Assembly: GCA_038277395.1 (NCBI GenBank)
Contig: CM076190.1
Coordinates: 244,137,256 to 244,201,255, forward strand
Direction of reading: 5' to 3'
Source: Dryocosmus kuriphilus
Taxonomy: Eukaryota > Arthropoda > Insecta > Hymenoptera > Cynipidae
DNA length: 64,000 nucleotides
In this document: positions 35,809-43,904 of the stretch, piece after piece
How positions within the stretch are numbered: the stretch's first letter is position 1
How the letters are laid out: each line of letters starts with the position of its first letter
The notes under the pieces: generated by a model
What the model saw: only the letters and a program-made list of their open reading frames with translations
Database searches by the model: none
What the model was told of the DNA's origin: nothing
Program-made: the position numbers and the translations under genes

Positions 35809-36223
35809 TGTTCCTTAAGTGTACCTGCAATCATTCTGATGCATAGCGAGTTTATTTATGTCTTTTCCTCAGCGATAAAAAATAATATTGCCGAAATGGC
35901 TGTTTGTTACGCACTACTTGCATAAGAAATAAAGTTCACAAAACTAAAAAAAAAATTCGGTCTGAAGTCATTCTGAAACGTGTAATGCTTAACATTTTAA
36001 AAAAAATCATCAAAATCGGTTAGTAATTGTAGCCTGTAGTGGATTATGAACTGTAAATTCCGGCCCACTGTGCGTTCGGCGGCTAAACCTCCGGCGGCCA
36101 AACATCCCGCGTCCAAATGTCCGGCGGCCAAACGGCTGGGCGGCCAATCGTCCCGCGGCCAAACGGCGGCGGTCAAACGGCGGCGGCCAAACGGCGGAGG
36201 CCAAACGGCGGCGGCCAAACGTC
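35809..36223 (-). repeat. MULE right TIR with expanded GGCCAAACG minisatellite
   Basis: The inner part mirrors the left arm. The outer 36070-36223 is a degenerate tandem array of about ten ~15-bp units (CGGCGGCCAAACG type), whereas the left end has only two. The asymmetry means repeat expansion after or during insertion. Short open frames over it are compositional. Confidence 0.85.
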
Positions 36224-36422
36224 TTGTTCCCGCTTAAGAGAACACTGTACATCAGTGATATCTGGTGCCATGTTAATTTACAATACCCGTCAAACTTAAA
36301 ACCTGAAGATTGGGGGTGAGAAAAAGAACATGATTATGTTTTTTTCTGGCTCCGCGGTGATGTTATGCCGGAAACCGTTAGTGAAATAATACTGAAAGAA
36401 GATTTTGACATTGAAGTGGAAG
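36224..36422 (+). pseudogene. Academ-like gene, exon 3' half after the MULE
   Basis: Resumes the interrupted exon: L-K-R-T-L-Y-I-S-D-I-W, then P-E-D-W-G-W. Later codons (G-S-A-V-M-L, K-P-L-V-K) are followed by a stop or frame change, then D-F-D-I-E-V-E before a donor at 36423 (AAG|GTTAAT). The 177-bp intron ends in CTTTCAG at 36599. The frame across both introns and the MULE gap is consistent, supporting one ancestral gene. Confidence 0.6.
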
Positions 36423-36599
36423 GTTAATATTGAAACTTAATTTATATTTAATTAAACTGAAACTACAATTGTAAATTCTTCAGCTTATTTTGATTGTCGA
36501 TGATGGAGCTTGTTTTAAAACATACTAAAGTATTTATTTATGGATTCAAAAGGATACGATTAATAAATATAGTAATAAATTCATGCATTATACTTTCAG

Positions 36600-36625
36600 A
36601 AAGCATAGCCAGCAGTAGTTCAGAT
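36600..36625 (+). pseudogene. Academ-like gene, last exon (5' piece)
   Basis: Encodes E-S-I-A-S-S-S-S-D, a Ser/acidic tail cut by the R1-type LINE. After the LINE, 41607-41684 continues N-E-D-M-T-S-S-Y-S-S-D-K-E-F and ends at TAA 41682. A (TA)n expansion at 41672-41683 probably moved the stop, since an acidic D-T-D-D-D-V-F-D tail follows in another frame. Confidence 0.65.
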
Positions 36626-36791
36626 GCCGTGTGGGGTTTGCTTCCGTGTGGGGTTTGCTGGTCCCCCATCGGGCGCCTCCCCAGGTTGCGGATAGGGGAA
36701 CGCTTTCCAGATATGGATGGCACCGGGGAAATAAAATACCCGGGGTGGACAAAAACCAGCTAGGGGAAGGAACCCTGAATGAAAACCAAAT

Positions 36792-38200
36792 ATGAAAGAA
36801 CGTGAGAGCAACAAACTACCCCAAGGGGGGATCGATCTCCCCGTTGATTCCGACCGGGTGCAAGCCCCGGTGGTCAACGCAGGCCCCGCGGAATTTGGGA
36901 TGGGGGCCCAATCACGTGAAGACAGACAAAACTCGGAGGAGCTCAAGATACTGGCAGATAAAGACAAGGAATACGTCTCGGCAACAGATTGGATGAAGAA
37001 GCAGTATACATCGAAAACTTATGCTGACCTACAAGCGCAAGAGTCTGGGTTGTTTCAGAAACTGTGGGAAAGCATCTCCTTCGCTCAAGCAGAATGCCTT
37101 AGTAGAGGGAACACTAAAAGTACCATTAAAGACAGCATTGCGGAAGCATTTTATACTACGAAACTCCTTATTCAAACCAAGGAAAGGAGGGGGGGCATGC
37201 CTAAACCCGAAACATATGGCCTACGGACTCGGGGGCAGGAGTCGACACCTAAGCAAACAGAGAAAAGGAAGAGAGCAGTAAGTACACCTAGCCCATCTGA
37301 AGGAACTCCGCTGCAGCCCAAGAAAAGGGCACAAACGGTCACTGAAAACCCATGAATCGTAGTTCAAAAGCACGGACAACGTGGAAAAGATGTTTCGAAG
37401 GATGGGGTAGCAAAAGAGTTGGGGAAAGGCACAAAGAAGAGAAAGGGCAAGGAAGTACCCAAGAAAGAATGGAAACGCCGACGACCTGAGGCTCTGCTTA
37501 TTGATCACATTGAAGGGAAAAGGTATGCGGAAGTCCTCAAAGAAATCAAGACGAAGGTGAAATTAGATGATTTAAATATCAAGGTTTCTTCAATAAGGGA
37601 GACAAGAGATGGCGGCGTATTGCTGGAACTTGGAGATGTAAAGCAGGACAAAACAAAGTTTTGTGAAGCGATCAAAGCAGCTATAGGTGGATCGGCCACT
37701 GTTCGCGTCCTGACTCCTAAAAGTCAAGTCGTGATTCGTGACCTCGACGCAGCAACAGAAGCAGAGGAAGTGAAAGGGGCGTTGGCAGCTTTACTCGGCA
37801 ATGAAGCTACAGAAGTGTAAGAGTGAACATGACGCGCGCTAATCGTTGGGGCAACGCAATGGCGTTTGTAGTACTTGATGAAATTCTGGCGACCAAATTG
37901 GAAGATATTGGCCACATTATGGTGGGCTGGGTTAACTGTCGAGTGAGGGAAAAGATCACAATCCCCCGGTGCTTTCGTTGTCTTGGCTTTGGTCACCGGA
38001 AGGCGCAGTGTGCTGCCACGGACAGAAGCAAGGTGTGCTGGAGATGCGGGGACGAGGAGCATAAAGCCGCCAACTGCGAAAAGGAACCAAAGTGTGGACT
38101 TTGTCTGGAACGTAAGGATGGTACAGCGGCAAACCACATGATGGGAACAGCTCAGTGCAAGGCCTTTGTGGAGGCAAAGAGTAAGATGAAAACACAGTAA
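36792..38200 (+). pseudogene. R1-type LINE ORF1 (gag-like, three zinc knuckles)
   Basis: Binds the element RNA. The N-terminal half is charged and low-complexity, with a stop at 37353. The central part includes Y-A-E-V-L-K-E-I-K and V-V-I-R-D-L-D. A +1/-1 shift near 37817 precedes W-V-N-C-R-V-R, then C-F-R-C-L-G-F-G-H, C-W-R-C-G-D-E-E-H-K-A-A-N-C and C-G-L-C, the triple CCHC arrangement of R1-group gag proteins. The frame ends at 38200. Confidence 0.88.
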
Positions 38201-41200
38201 TGGCTGTTGTCATTCAGGGTAACCTGGCTAGAAGTCATCTGGCTCAGGACCTTTTAAGACAGACGGCGAAGGAACGTGATGCATAGTTGCTCATCATTTG
38301 CGAACCATACTGTGACATTCATGGAATAAAAACTGGTACAAGGACAATACGGGCATGGCTGTGATTTGTGTAAGGAATACGACTCGTATTCCAGTGACCG
38401 AAAGTGGCCAAGGTGGAGGGTTTGTTTGGATTAAGAGCAGCGATGTGACATTTTTCAGTGTATACCTCTCTCCCAATGAAGGTATCCAGAGGTTCAGGGA
38501 GAAACTCGAAGCAATAGAGGAAGCCATACAAGATATAAATGGACAAGTACATATAGCGGGCGACTTTAATGCGAAGGCAGTAGAATGGGGGATGAGCTGG
38601 TCCTGTAGCAGGGGTAAGGCGGTGGCAGAGATGTTAGCCAGGCTTGACCTTACGGTACTCAATGCAGGTAGTGTACCAACCTTCAGGCGAAGTGGCTGCA
38701 GGGGTACGATTATAGACATAACACTGGCAACATCTCAAGCGGCTTCTAGAGTACAGGAGTGGAAAGTATTGGAAGAATTCAATGATAGTGACCACCAATA
38801 CATCTATTTTAGACTTACGGATATGCCTGGAATCTGCAGGTTCCACCAACAGGTTACCACGATTAAACGGGGCTGGAACGTGTCAAAACTGGACCGAGTG
38901 TCACTCTTGGGCTCTCTCCCAACTACGAACAAATTGTGTCAAGAGCGGAGGTTTCATGCTGAGGTTACCAAGAGGGATGCGGAAAAACTCATTGAATTGA
39001 CGATGCGTTTTCTAAGAAAGACCTGCAACGCATCAATGCCTAAGAAATCTAAAAAGAACCCCAGGACACCAGTGTATTGGTGGACGGAAGAGATAGACAG
39101 ATCACGGAAAATAGCCCTTCGTCTCCGGAGAAGAGCCCAACGAAGAAGAGGCCGCGCTAGCGCAACGAGTCAAGAACAACTGTATCTAGTGGCAAAGAAG
39201 CATTTGAGAAATGCCATCAAGGCTAGCAAGAAGCGTTGCTGGATTACACTATGTAAGGATGTAGACAAAGATACATGGGGACTTGGCTACCGTATAGTCA
39301 CTCAAAGAGTTGGAAGACGAACGCCCGAGTCCCCACGAGACCCATTAACGATGGAGAACATTGTCAAGACACTCTTCCCGAGCCGCCCCGAGAGGACATA
39401 ATGTAGTATCACAGTAGAAATGAAAGACATTCCGTTATTCTCGGTTGAGGAATTGAGAAATGCCGCTTACCCGCTCGGTAATCGAAAAGCCCCAGGTCCA
39501 GATGGAATTCCAGCTGAGATTCTAAAGGAAATTGCGCGCGAGAGACCACACCTGCTATTGAACATGATGAATGCATGCTTAATGGCGGGAGTTTTTGGCA
39601 AAAGGTGGAAAAGACAGCGGCTAGTCTTACTAGACAAGGGTAAAGGCTTGCCCATTACCCCAACATCTTATAGACCGCTTTGCATGCTGGACACCTCTGG
39701 AAAGCTATTGGAAAAGATGATTAAAGTAAGATTGACGGCCGCTGTTCAAGAGGCAGGCGGTTTGGTTCCTTCCCAGCATGGCTTCCGAGCTGGACGTTGC
39801 ACCGTGGGTGCTATCAGAGAAGTAGTTAGTATGGCACATGAGGCATGGAATGGGAATCTCAGGACACGGGATGCCTGCGTGCTAGTTACACTAGACGTCA
39901 AAAAACGCATTCAATTCGGCGAGATGGGTCGATATTCTTGATGCACTAGAACATCGGTTTAATGTGCCGTCATATCTGTGCAAAGTAATCAACAACTACT
40001 TGAGTGAAAGGGAATTACTATATGAGACAACGCAGGGAAATAAGAGATGGAAGGTTACCGGAGGCATGGCCCCCCTGGGCCATCCCTATCTCCCTATCTT
40101 CCTTGGGTCCGGACCTTTGGAATATTAGCTACGATGGTATCCTGCACATAAGTTTACCAGTATGGGCTAAACTCATCGCTTTTGCTGATAACGTAGCGGT
40201 GGTAATACGAGCCAGGAGTGATGGAGAAGCCAAGTGGAAGGTTAGGCATGTGGTTTGCAGGGTCAAGTTTTGGCTGGAGGATCATGGCTTGGACTTGGCT
40301 GCCAACAAGGCTGAAGCGGTTGTCCTTTCCAGAGAGAGGCGGTTTTCCCCCTCGCTGGAACTCAGCATCGCAGGAGAGACGGTGACTTCTAAGGGGACCG
40401 TCAAATATCTAGGTGTGACTCTAGACAGAAAACTCTCCTATTGGGCTCAAATAAGGGGAGCTGCTGATAAAGCAGCGAAAATGGTATCGGCGCTGTCAAG
40501 ACTCATGCCAAATATTAATGGACCAAGAACTGGTAAGAGAAGGCTGCTTATGAGCGTGACACACTCAATCTTATTATACGGAGCAGAGGTGTGGGCTGAC
40601 GCAATGCGGCAGGACAAGTACCGTAGGTGCATGCTTTCAGTACAGCGAGCCAGTGCATTACGTATTACAAGTGCTGATCGCACGGTGTCAGAACCTGCGG
40701 TTCTGGTGCTTGCAGGAGTTATTCCGATAGATCTTCTGGCTAAAGAGCGCCTAGAGATCTATGAGAGGAAAGAAATAGAACCAAATGAGAGCAACAGAAT
40801 CCGGGTAGAGGAAAGAAACTCGGCGATAGGAAAATGGCAAGCTCAATGGGCTTCAGAGTCAAAGGGTAAATGGACCCGGAGACTTATACCTGAGGTATTG
40901 CCTTGGATGAGCAGGAAACACGGGGAAGTTAATTATTACCTGACCCAGCTGCTAACTGGCCACGGTATGTATTACGCATATCTCCACAGACACAAGAAGA
41001 AAAGCAGTCCACTCTGCATCTACTGTAAGGCGGATACCGTAGACGACGCTGAACACACGTTCTTCGCATGTACGCGATGGAAAACAGAGCGGAAACATGT
41101 AGAGGACGTCATCGCGGAACAACTGAAACCGGAGAACATTGTGCAGAAAATGTTAGAGTCACAGGAGCGATGGGAGGAAATAAGCTGTTACGCAGAGAAG

Positions 41201-41236
41201 ATAATCTCTACCAAAAAAAGAGAAGAACAGTCATAA
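38200..41236 (+). pseudogene. R1-type LINE ORF2 (endonuclease-RT), catalytic Asp changed
   Basis: Begins with I-Q-G-N-L-A-R-S-H-L-A-Q-D-L-L near 38212, typical of the R1 endonuclease start; a TAG follows near 38284. The nuclease continues in 38355-39401 with I-A-G-D-F-N-A-K near 38557 and S-D-H-Q-Y near 38788. The RT (39420-39941) has G-N-R-K-A-P-G-P-D-G-I-P and G-F-R-A-G-R-C-T. After a frame break the catalytic box reads A-F-A-D-N-V-A-V near 40180, with Asn for the second Asp. The C-terminus near 41015-41080 has C-I-Y-C ... H-T-F-F-A-C. Confidence 0.9.
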
Positions 41237-41544
41237 GACTATCAAATGCTGCTTGTTTCGTATATATAGGTTTCGAAGGCCGGCGAGCCCGAGCTGTGGT
41301 AAATTCCACGCTGCCGAGGACGACGCGTTTCCCTATGCATATGTGTACGTAATAACAAGACGTTGACAGATGAGAGGCCGAGAGACGGCTCATTGGCCGA
41401 TAACCCATGACCCTGAAGTAATGCGAAAGCGGATTCCGGGCTCTTGGGTGGGCAGGAAAGAGGAGGTGGTTTTAGTGGGTAGGGGCCGTATTTTTAGGCC
41501 GAGTCCCACACTCAGTCCGTAAAAAGGATTTCCACCTCCTCATA

Positions 41545-41601
<57 letters not shown>

Positions 41602-41684
41602 CAGATAATGAGGATATGACGAGTTCATATTCATCTGACAAAGAATTCGATAAAAGTATCAGTAACGATGACATATATATATAA

Positions 41685-42212
41685 ATTCTGATACTGATGA
41701 TGATGTTTTCGATGCAGATGATGTTAATTAATACAGTTTTATTAAAAAAATGTATAATATGTGTCTCGTTAATTTACCTTTGTACAGTCTTTCATACTGA
41801 TTATTATTTAACATCAATATTTCACGATTTAATCGAATGCCATACAACTGCGAGTCTTATATAAAAAATCTGCCCGCTTCGCGGGCACATTCTCTTCCCG
41901 CGCTTCGAGAGAAGTATAAGCGCGCCTAGGGCGCACGTCTGGTGGCAATCCCGCTTCGCGCTCGATAGGTTATTTACCTCGCGCTACGCGCTCGGTGTTT
42001 ATGGCTCGTATAAACCTTTTAATTAAAGATCAAAGCATTGATCCGTGTAATTTTGTTCGGATTTTGCACAAATCTAATACCTTCTCTGATGAGAATGTAC
42101 AAATATGCATCTTTTATTCAGTATAGTGCCCACACAGTCGCATTTCAATGGCATGGTATGATAATAGCATTCGGCATTTGCCTCTGACTTGATATTGGTC
42201 AGGTGCCATACC
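41685..42212. other. 3' flank of the Academ-like gene, with simple and palindromic DNA
   Basis: The 3' untranslated and interior part of the transposon before the right TIR. It contains the short Helentron-like copy (41868-42104) and otherwise AT-rich sequence. CCATACC-type motifs recur near 42174 and 42205. Confidence 0.5.
41868..42104 (-). mobile_element. short Helentron/DINE-like element
   Basis: About 237 bp. It shares both ends with the longer element at 42380-43600: on the plus strand TCTGCCCGCTTCGCGGGCAC (a perfect hairpin) at one end and CTTCTCTGATGAGAATGT at the other. The middle has lost the tandem repeats. It is palindrome-rich (GCGCTTCGAG, GAGCGCGCC-type). It reads as a deletion derivative of the same family. 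Confidence 0.68.
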
Positions 42213-42379
42213 GTTTCGAATTGTTCAAAAAAAAAAAAAAGAAAGGAAACAACTTTCCTTGGGTATGGCGGCTATATAGACGCCTCTTGCCAGTATGGCA
42301 TGTTGATATTCGTTAATACCTATTAAAAAACAAGCATTTTACCAAAAATCAGCTGGTTTCGAGTAATTTCTAATTTAAA

Positions 42380-43433
42380 AAATCTGCCCGCTTCGTGGGC
42401 ACATTCTCATCGCGTGCTAGGCGCGCCACGCTTCGCGCGAAGTATGAGCGCGCCTAGGGCGGGTGTGTGTTGGCATTCGCGCTTCGCGCTCGATACGTTA
42501 CTTACGGCGCTCGCATTTCGCACTCGGTGTTTATGGAAACTATTTTACTTAAGGCTCTATCGCCCTTAAGGAATACATTCTCATGATGACACTCGCGCTT
42601 CGCGCTCGATAATTACATTTTTTTAAAACACATTGTAGATTGGTAAAGTTTTTTAGTGATTTTCCAAATTTTCGCAATACAGGATTTCGATTCTTAAAAG
42701 TAAAACGATGAGTCTTATAAATAAATTTTGTAGCTCTCTCCAAGGTGAACAATTCTGCTTGTTAACATTTTCTCATATCTTGCACAGTTTTACTGAAAAG
42801 TGGTTTTCTTTATATTTCATAACATATTTCGCGAATAACTCAAAAACTACGCCTCTGCTCAAAAAAATGATAGAAAGCAAATTTGTAGATCCTTTCGAGG
42901 CGAACAACTTCGATTATTATTATTGTTCCGTATCTTCCATAGTTTGGCGGGAAACTTGAAATTTTTTATTTTTAATAGCGTTTTATCAATTAAAACATAA
43001 AACGTACATTTTATAAAAAAATATTTCAAACAAAATTTGTAGATACTTTTAAACTGAACAACTTTGTTCTAAACTACTTTTTTGTATCTTGAATATTTTG
43101 ACGGGGACCTATAGTTATTTAATTTTAATAGCGTCTTCTTGATTAAAACAAAAACCGTTCATTTTATCAAAAAATGGTTGAGATAAAGTTTGTAGATTTT
43201 TTTGAGGTGAACAATTTTAGTTCCTCACATTTTTTTATCTCTCATAGTTTAGCCGGAAAATGGATTTTTTGATTTTGTGAAAACCGTTTTTGATGGATAA
43301 AACAATAACCGTTGGTCAAAAACCGCTGGTTAACAAACTCGTCCTTTTTTTTACCCCTTAAAGAAGTGTACCAAAGCGCACTCCAATCCGATTAGTCCTT
43401 CGAAAGTTATCGCGACCACAGACGACGACAACG

Positions 43434-43465
<32 letters not shown>

Positions 43466-43600
43466 AATGACGACGACAACAGACAGGCAGACACCGTTGT
43501 AAAAACCGTTTTTTCTGACTCAGGGGGTCTCAAAACGTGGAGATTTCATGAAATCCGCGAAAGTCAAATTTTACATAAATCTAATACCTTCTCTGATGAG
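42380..43600 (-). mobile_element. Helentron/DINE-1-like non-autonomous element
   Basis: On the minus strand it starts ACATTCTCATCAGAGAAGG, then has a (CGACAA)n-type microsatellite (43415-43490) and four ~153-bp tandem repeats (42706-43310). A palindromic GC-rich part, the internal inverse GATGAGAATG of its own 5' end, and a terminal hairpin (GCCCACGAAGCGGGC) follow. It lies between T and A runs. A 5' end with an inverted partner just before a 3' stem-loop, plus tandem and simple repeats, is the DINE-1/HINE plan of non-autonomous Helentrons. No coding sequence. Exact ends are uncertain by a few A residues. Confidence 0.72.
42706..43310. repeat. 153-bp tandem repeat, about 4 diverged units
   Basis: The unit anchor TTTGTAGAT with (G)GTGAACAA about 20 bases later occurs near 42728, 42882, 43036 and 43189, followed each time by a CATAGTTT or CACAGTTT-like segment. 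Spacing is 153-154 bp. It lies inside the Helentron-like element. Confidence 0.8.
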
Positions 43601-43904
43601 AATGTAAAAAAAATCGACAAGTTTCTAGCAGTATGGTAGTCTCTTTGCCGCATCGGATCGGTATGGCATCATGTTTCCCCAACTTTTTTCCTTTCAACTA
43701 GCAAAAAATCTTACACGGAAGTGGTTGCTCAAAACTTCTATTCTTCATTTTTTTTTACATTTGTAAAAATTGCTGAGCGTAAACGCCGCGCCAATGAGCT
43801 GCCATGCCTACCATTTGCTTTTCAGAATCATAAAAATAAAGTTTTCAGGACTTCCTGAGTGGTTTCGTGTCATACATGTTTTTCTGTCATCATCTCCCGG
43901 TCTA

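Larger units (their letters stand above)
33306..36223 (-). mobile_element. Mutator-like element (FLYWCH-MULE) with long TIRs, internally deleted
   Basis: 2.9 kb, bounded by GACGTTTGGCCGC and its complement, with arms of about 300 bp (33306-33603 and 35809-36223). The minus strand carries a two-exon gene with an N-terminal FLYWCH zinc finger and MULE transposase flanking parts, but the catalytic core is missing. Long TIRs plus this gene are typical of animal MULEs. It lies inside an exon of the Academ-like gene. The expected 9-bp duplication is not clear, possibly because the terminal ~10 bp have diverged. It could have moved only with help from an intact relative. Confidence 0.88.
36626..41598 (+). 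mobile_element. R1-clade LINE with poly(A) tail and 8-bp target duplication
   Basis: Flanked by GTTCAGAT at 36618-36625 and 41599-41606 and ending in about 52 A (41547-41598). It has a ~165-bp 5' untranslated part, a zinc-knuckle ORF1 and an APE/RT ORF2, the R1-clade layout. The 3' end has AAAAAGGATTTCCACCTCCT, resembling the 3' end of the retroposon at 61697-62366. Several stops and a changed catalytic residue make it inactive, although the duplication and long poly(A) are intact. Confidence 0.92.
18395..43904 (+). mobile_element. large TIR DNA transposon, Academ-like, carrying nested elements
   Basis: Both ends carry the same inverted sequence: left TAGACCGGGAGATGATGACA, right its reverse complement. 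The flanks are the 3-bp duplication TTA (18392-18394, 43905-43907). The inverted arms are about 460 bp once their own insertions are removed. Deleting the element and one TTA rejoins the minus-strand LINE-C reading frame exactly. Inside is a plus-strand spliced gene with an XPG/FEN1-like nuclease signature. Known Academ transposons combine XPG-like nuclease domains with 3-4-bp duplications, hence the suggested superfamily. Without its nested insertions the element would be roughly 7 kb. The boundaries are seen directly; the superfamily is inferred. Confidence 0.85.
42213..43904 (-). repeat. Academ-like right terminal inverted repeat
   Basis: Reverse complement of the left arm. It includes GGTATGGCATCATGTTTCCC (43661), the poly-A/poly-T spacer at 42228-42240 and the terminal CATCTCCCGGTCTA. 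It is interrupted by the Helentron-like element, with the undisturbed counterpart at about 19217. Together the arms define a foldback of roughly 460 bp each. Confidence 0.88.

Noticed and set aside
42706..43310. CRISPR-like regular repeats
   Set aside because: Units are long, contiguous and diverged with no spacers, in a eukaryotic transposon.
18395..43904. Polinton/Maverick interpretation of the large TIR element
   Set aside because: Most of its length is nested insertions. I see no DNA polymerase B, integrase, ATPase or capsid gene, and the duplication is 3 bp, not 6.
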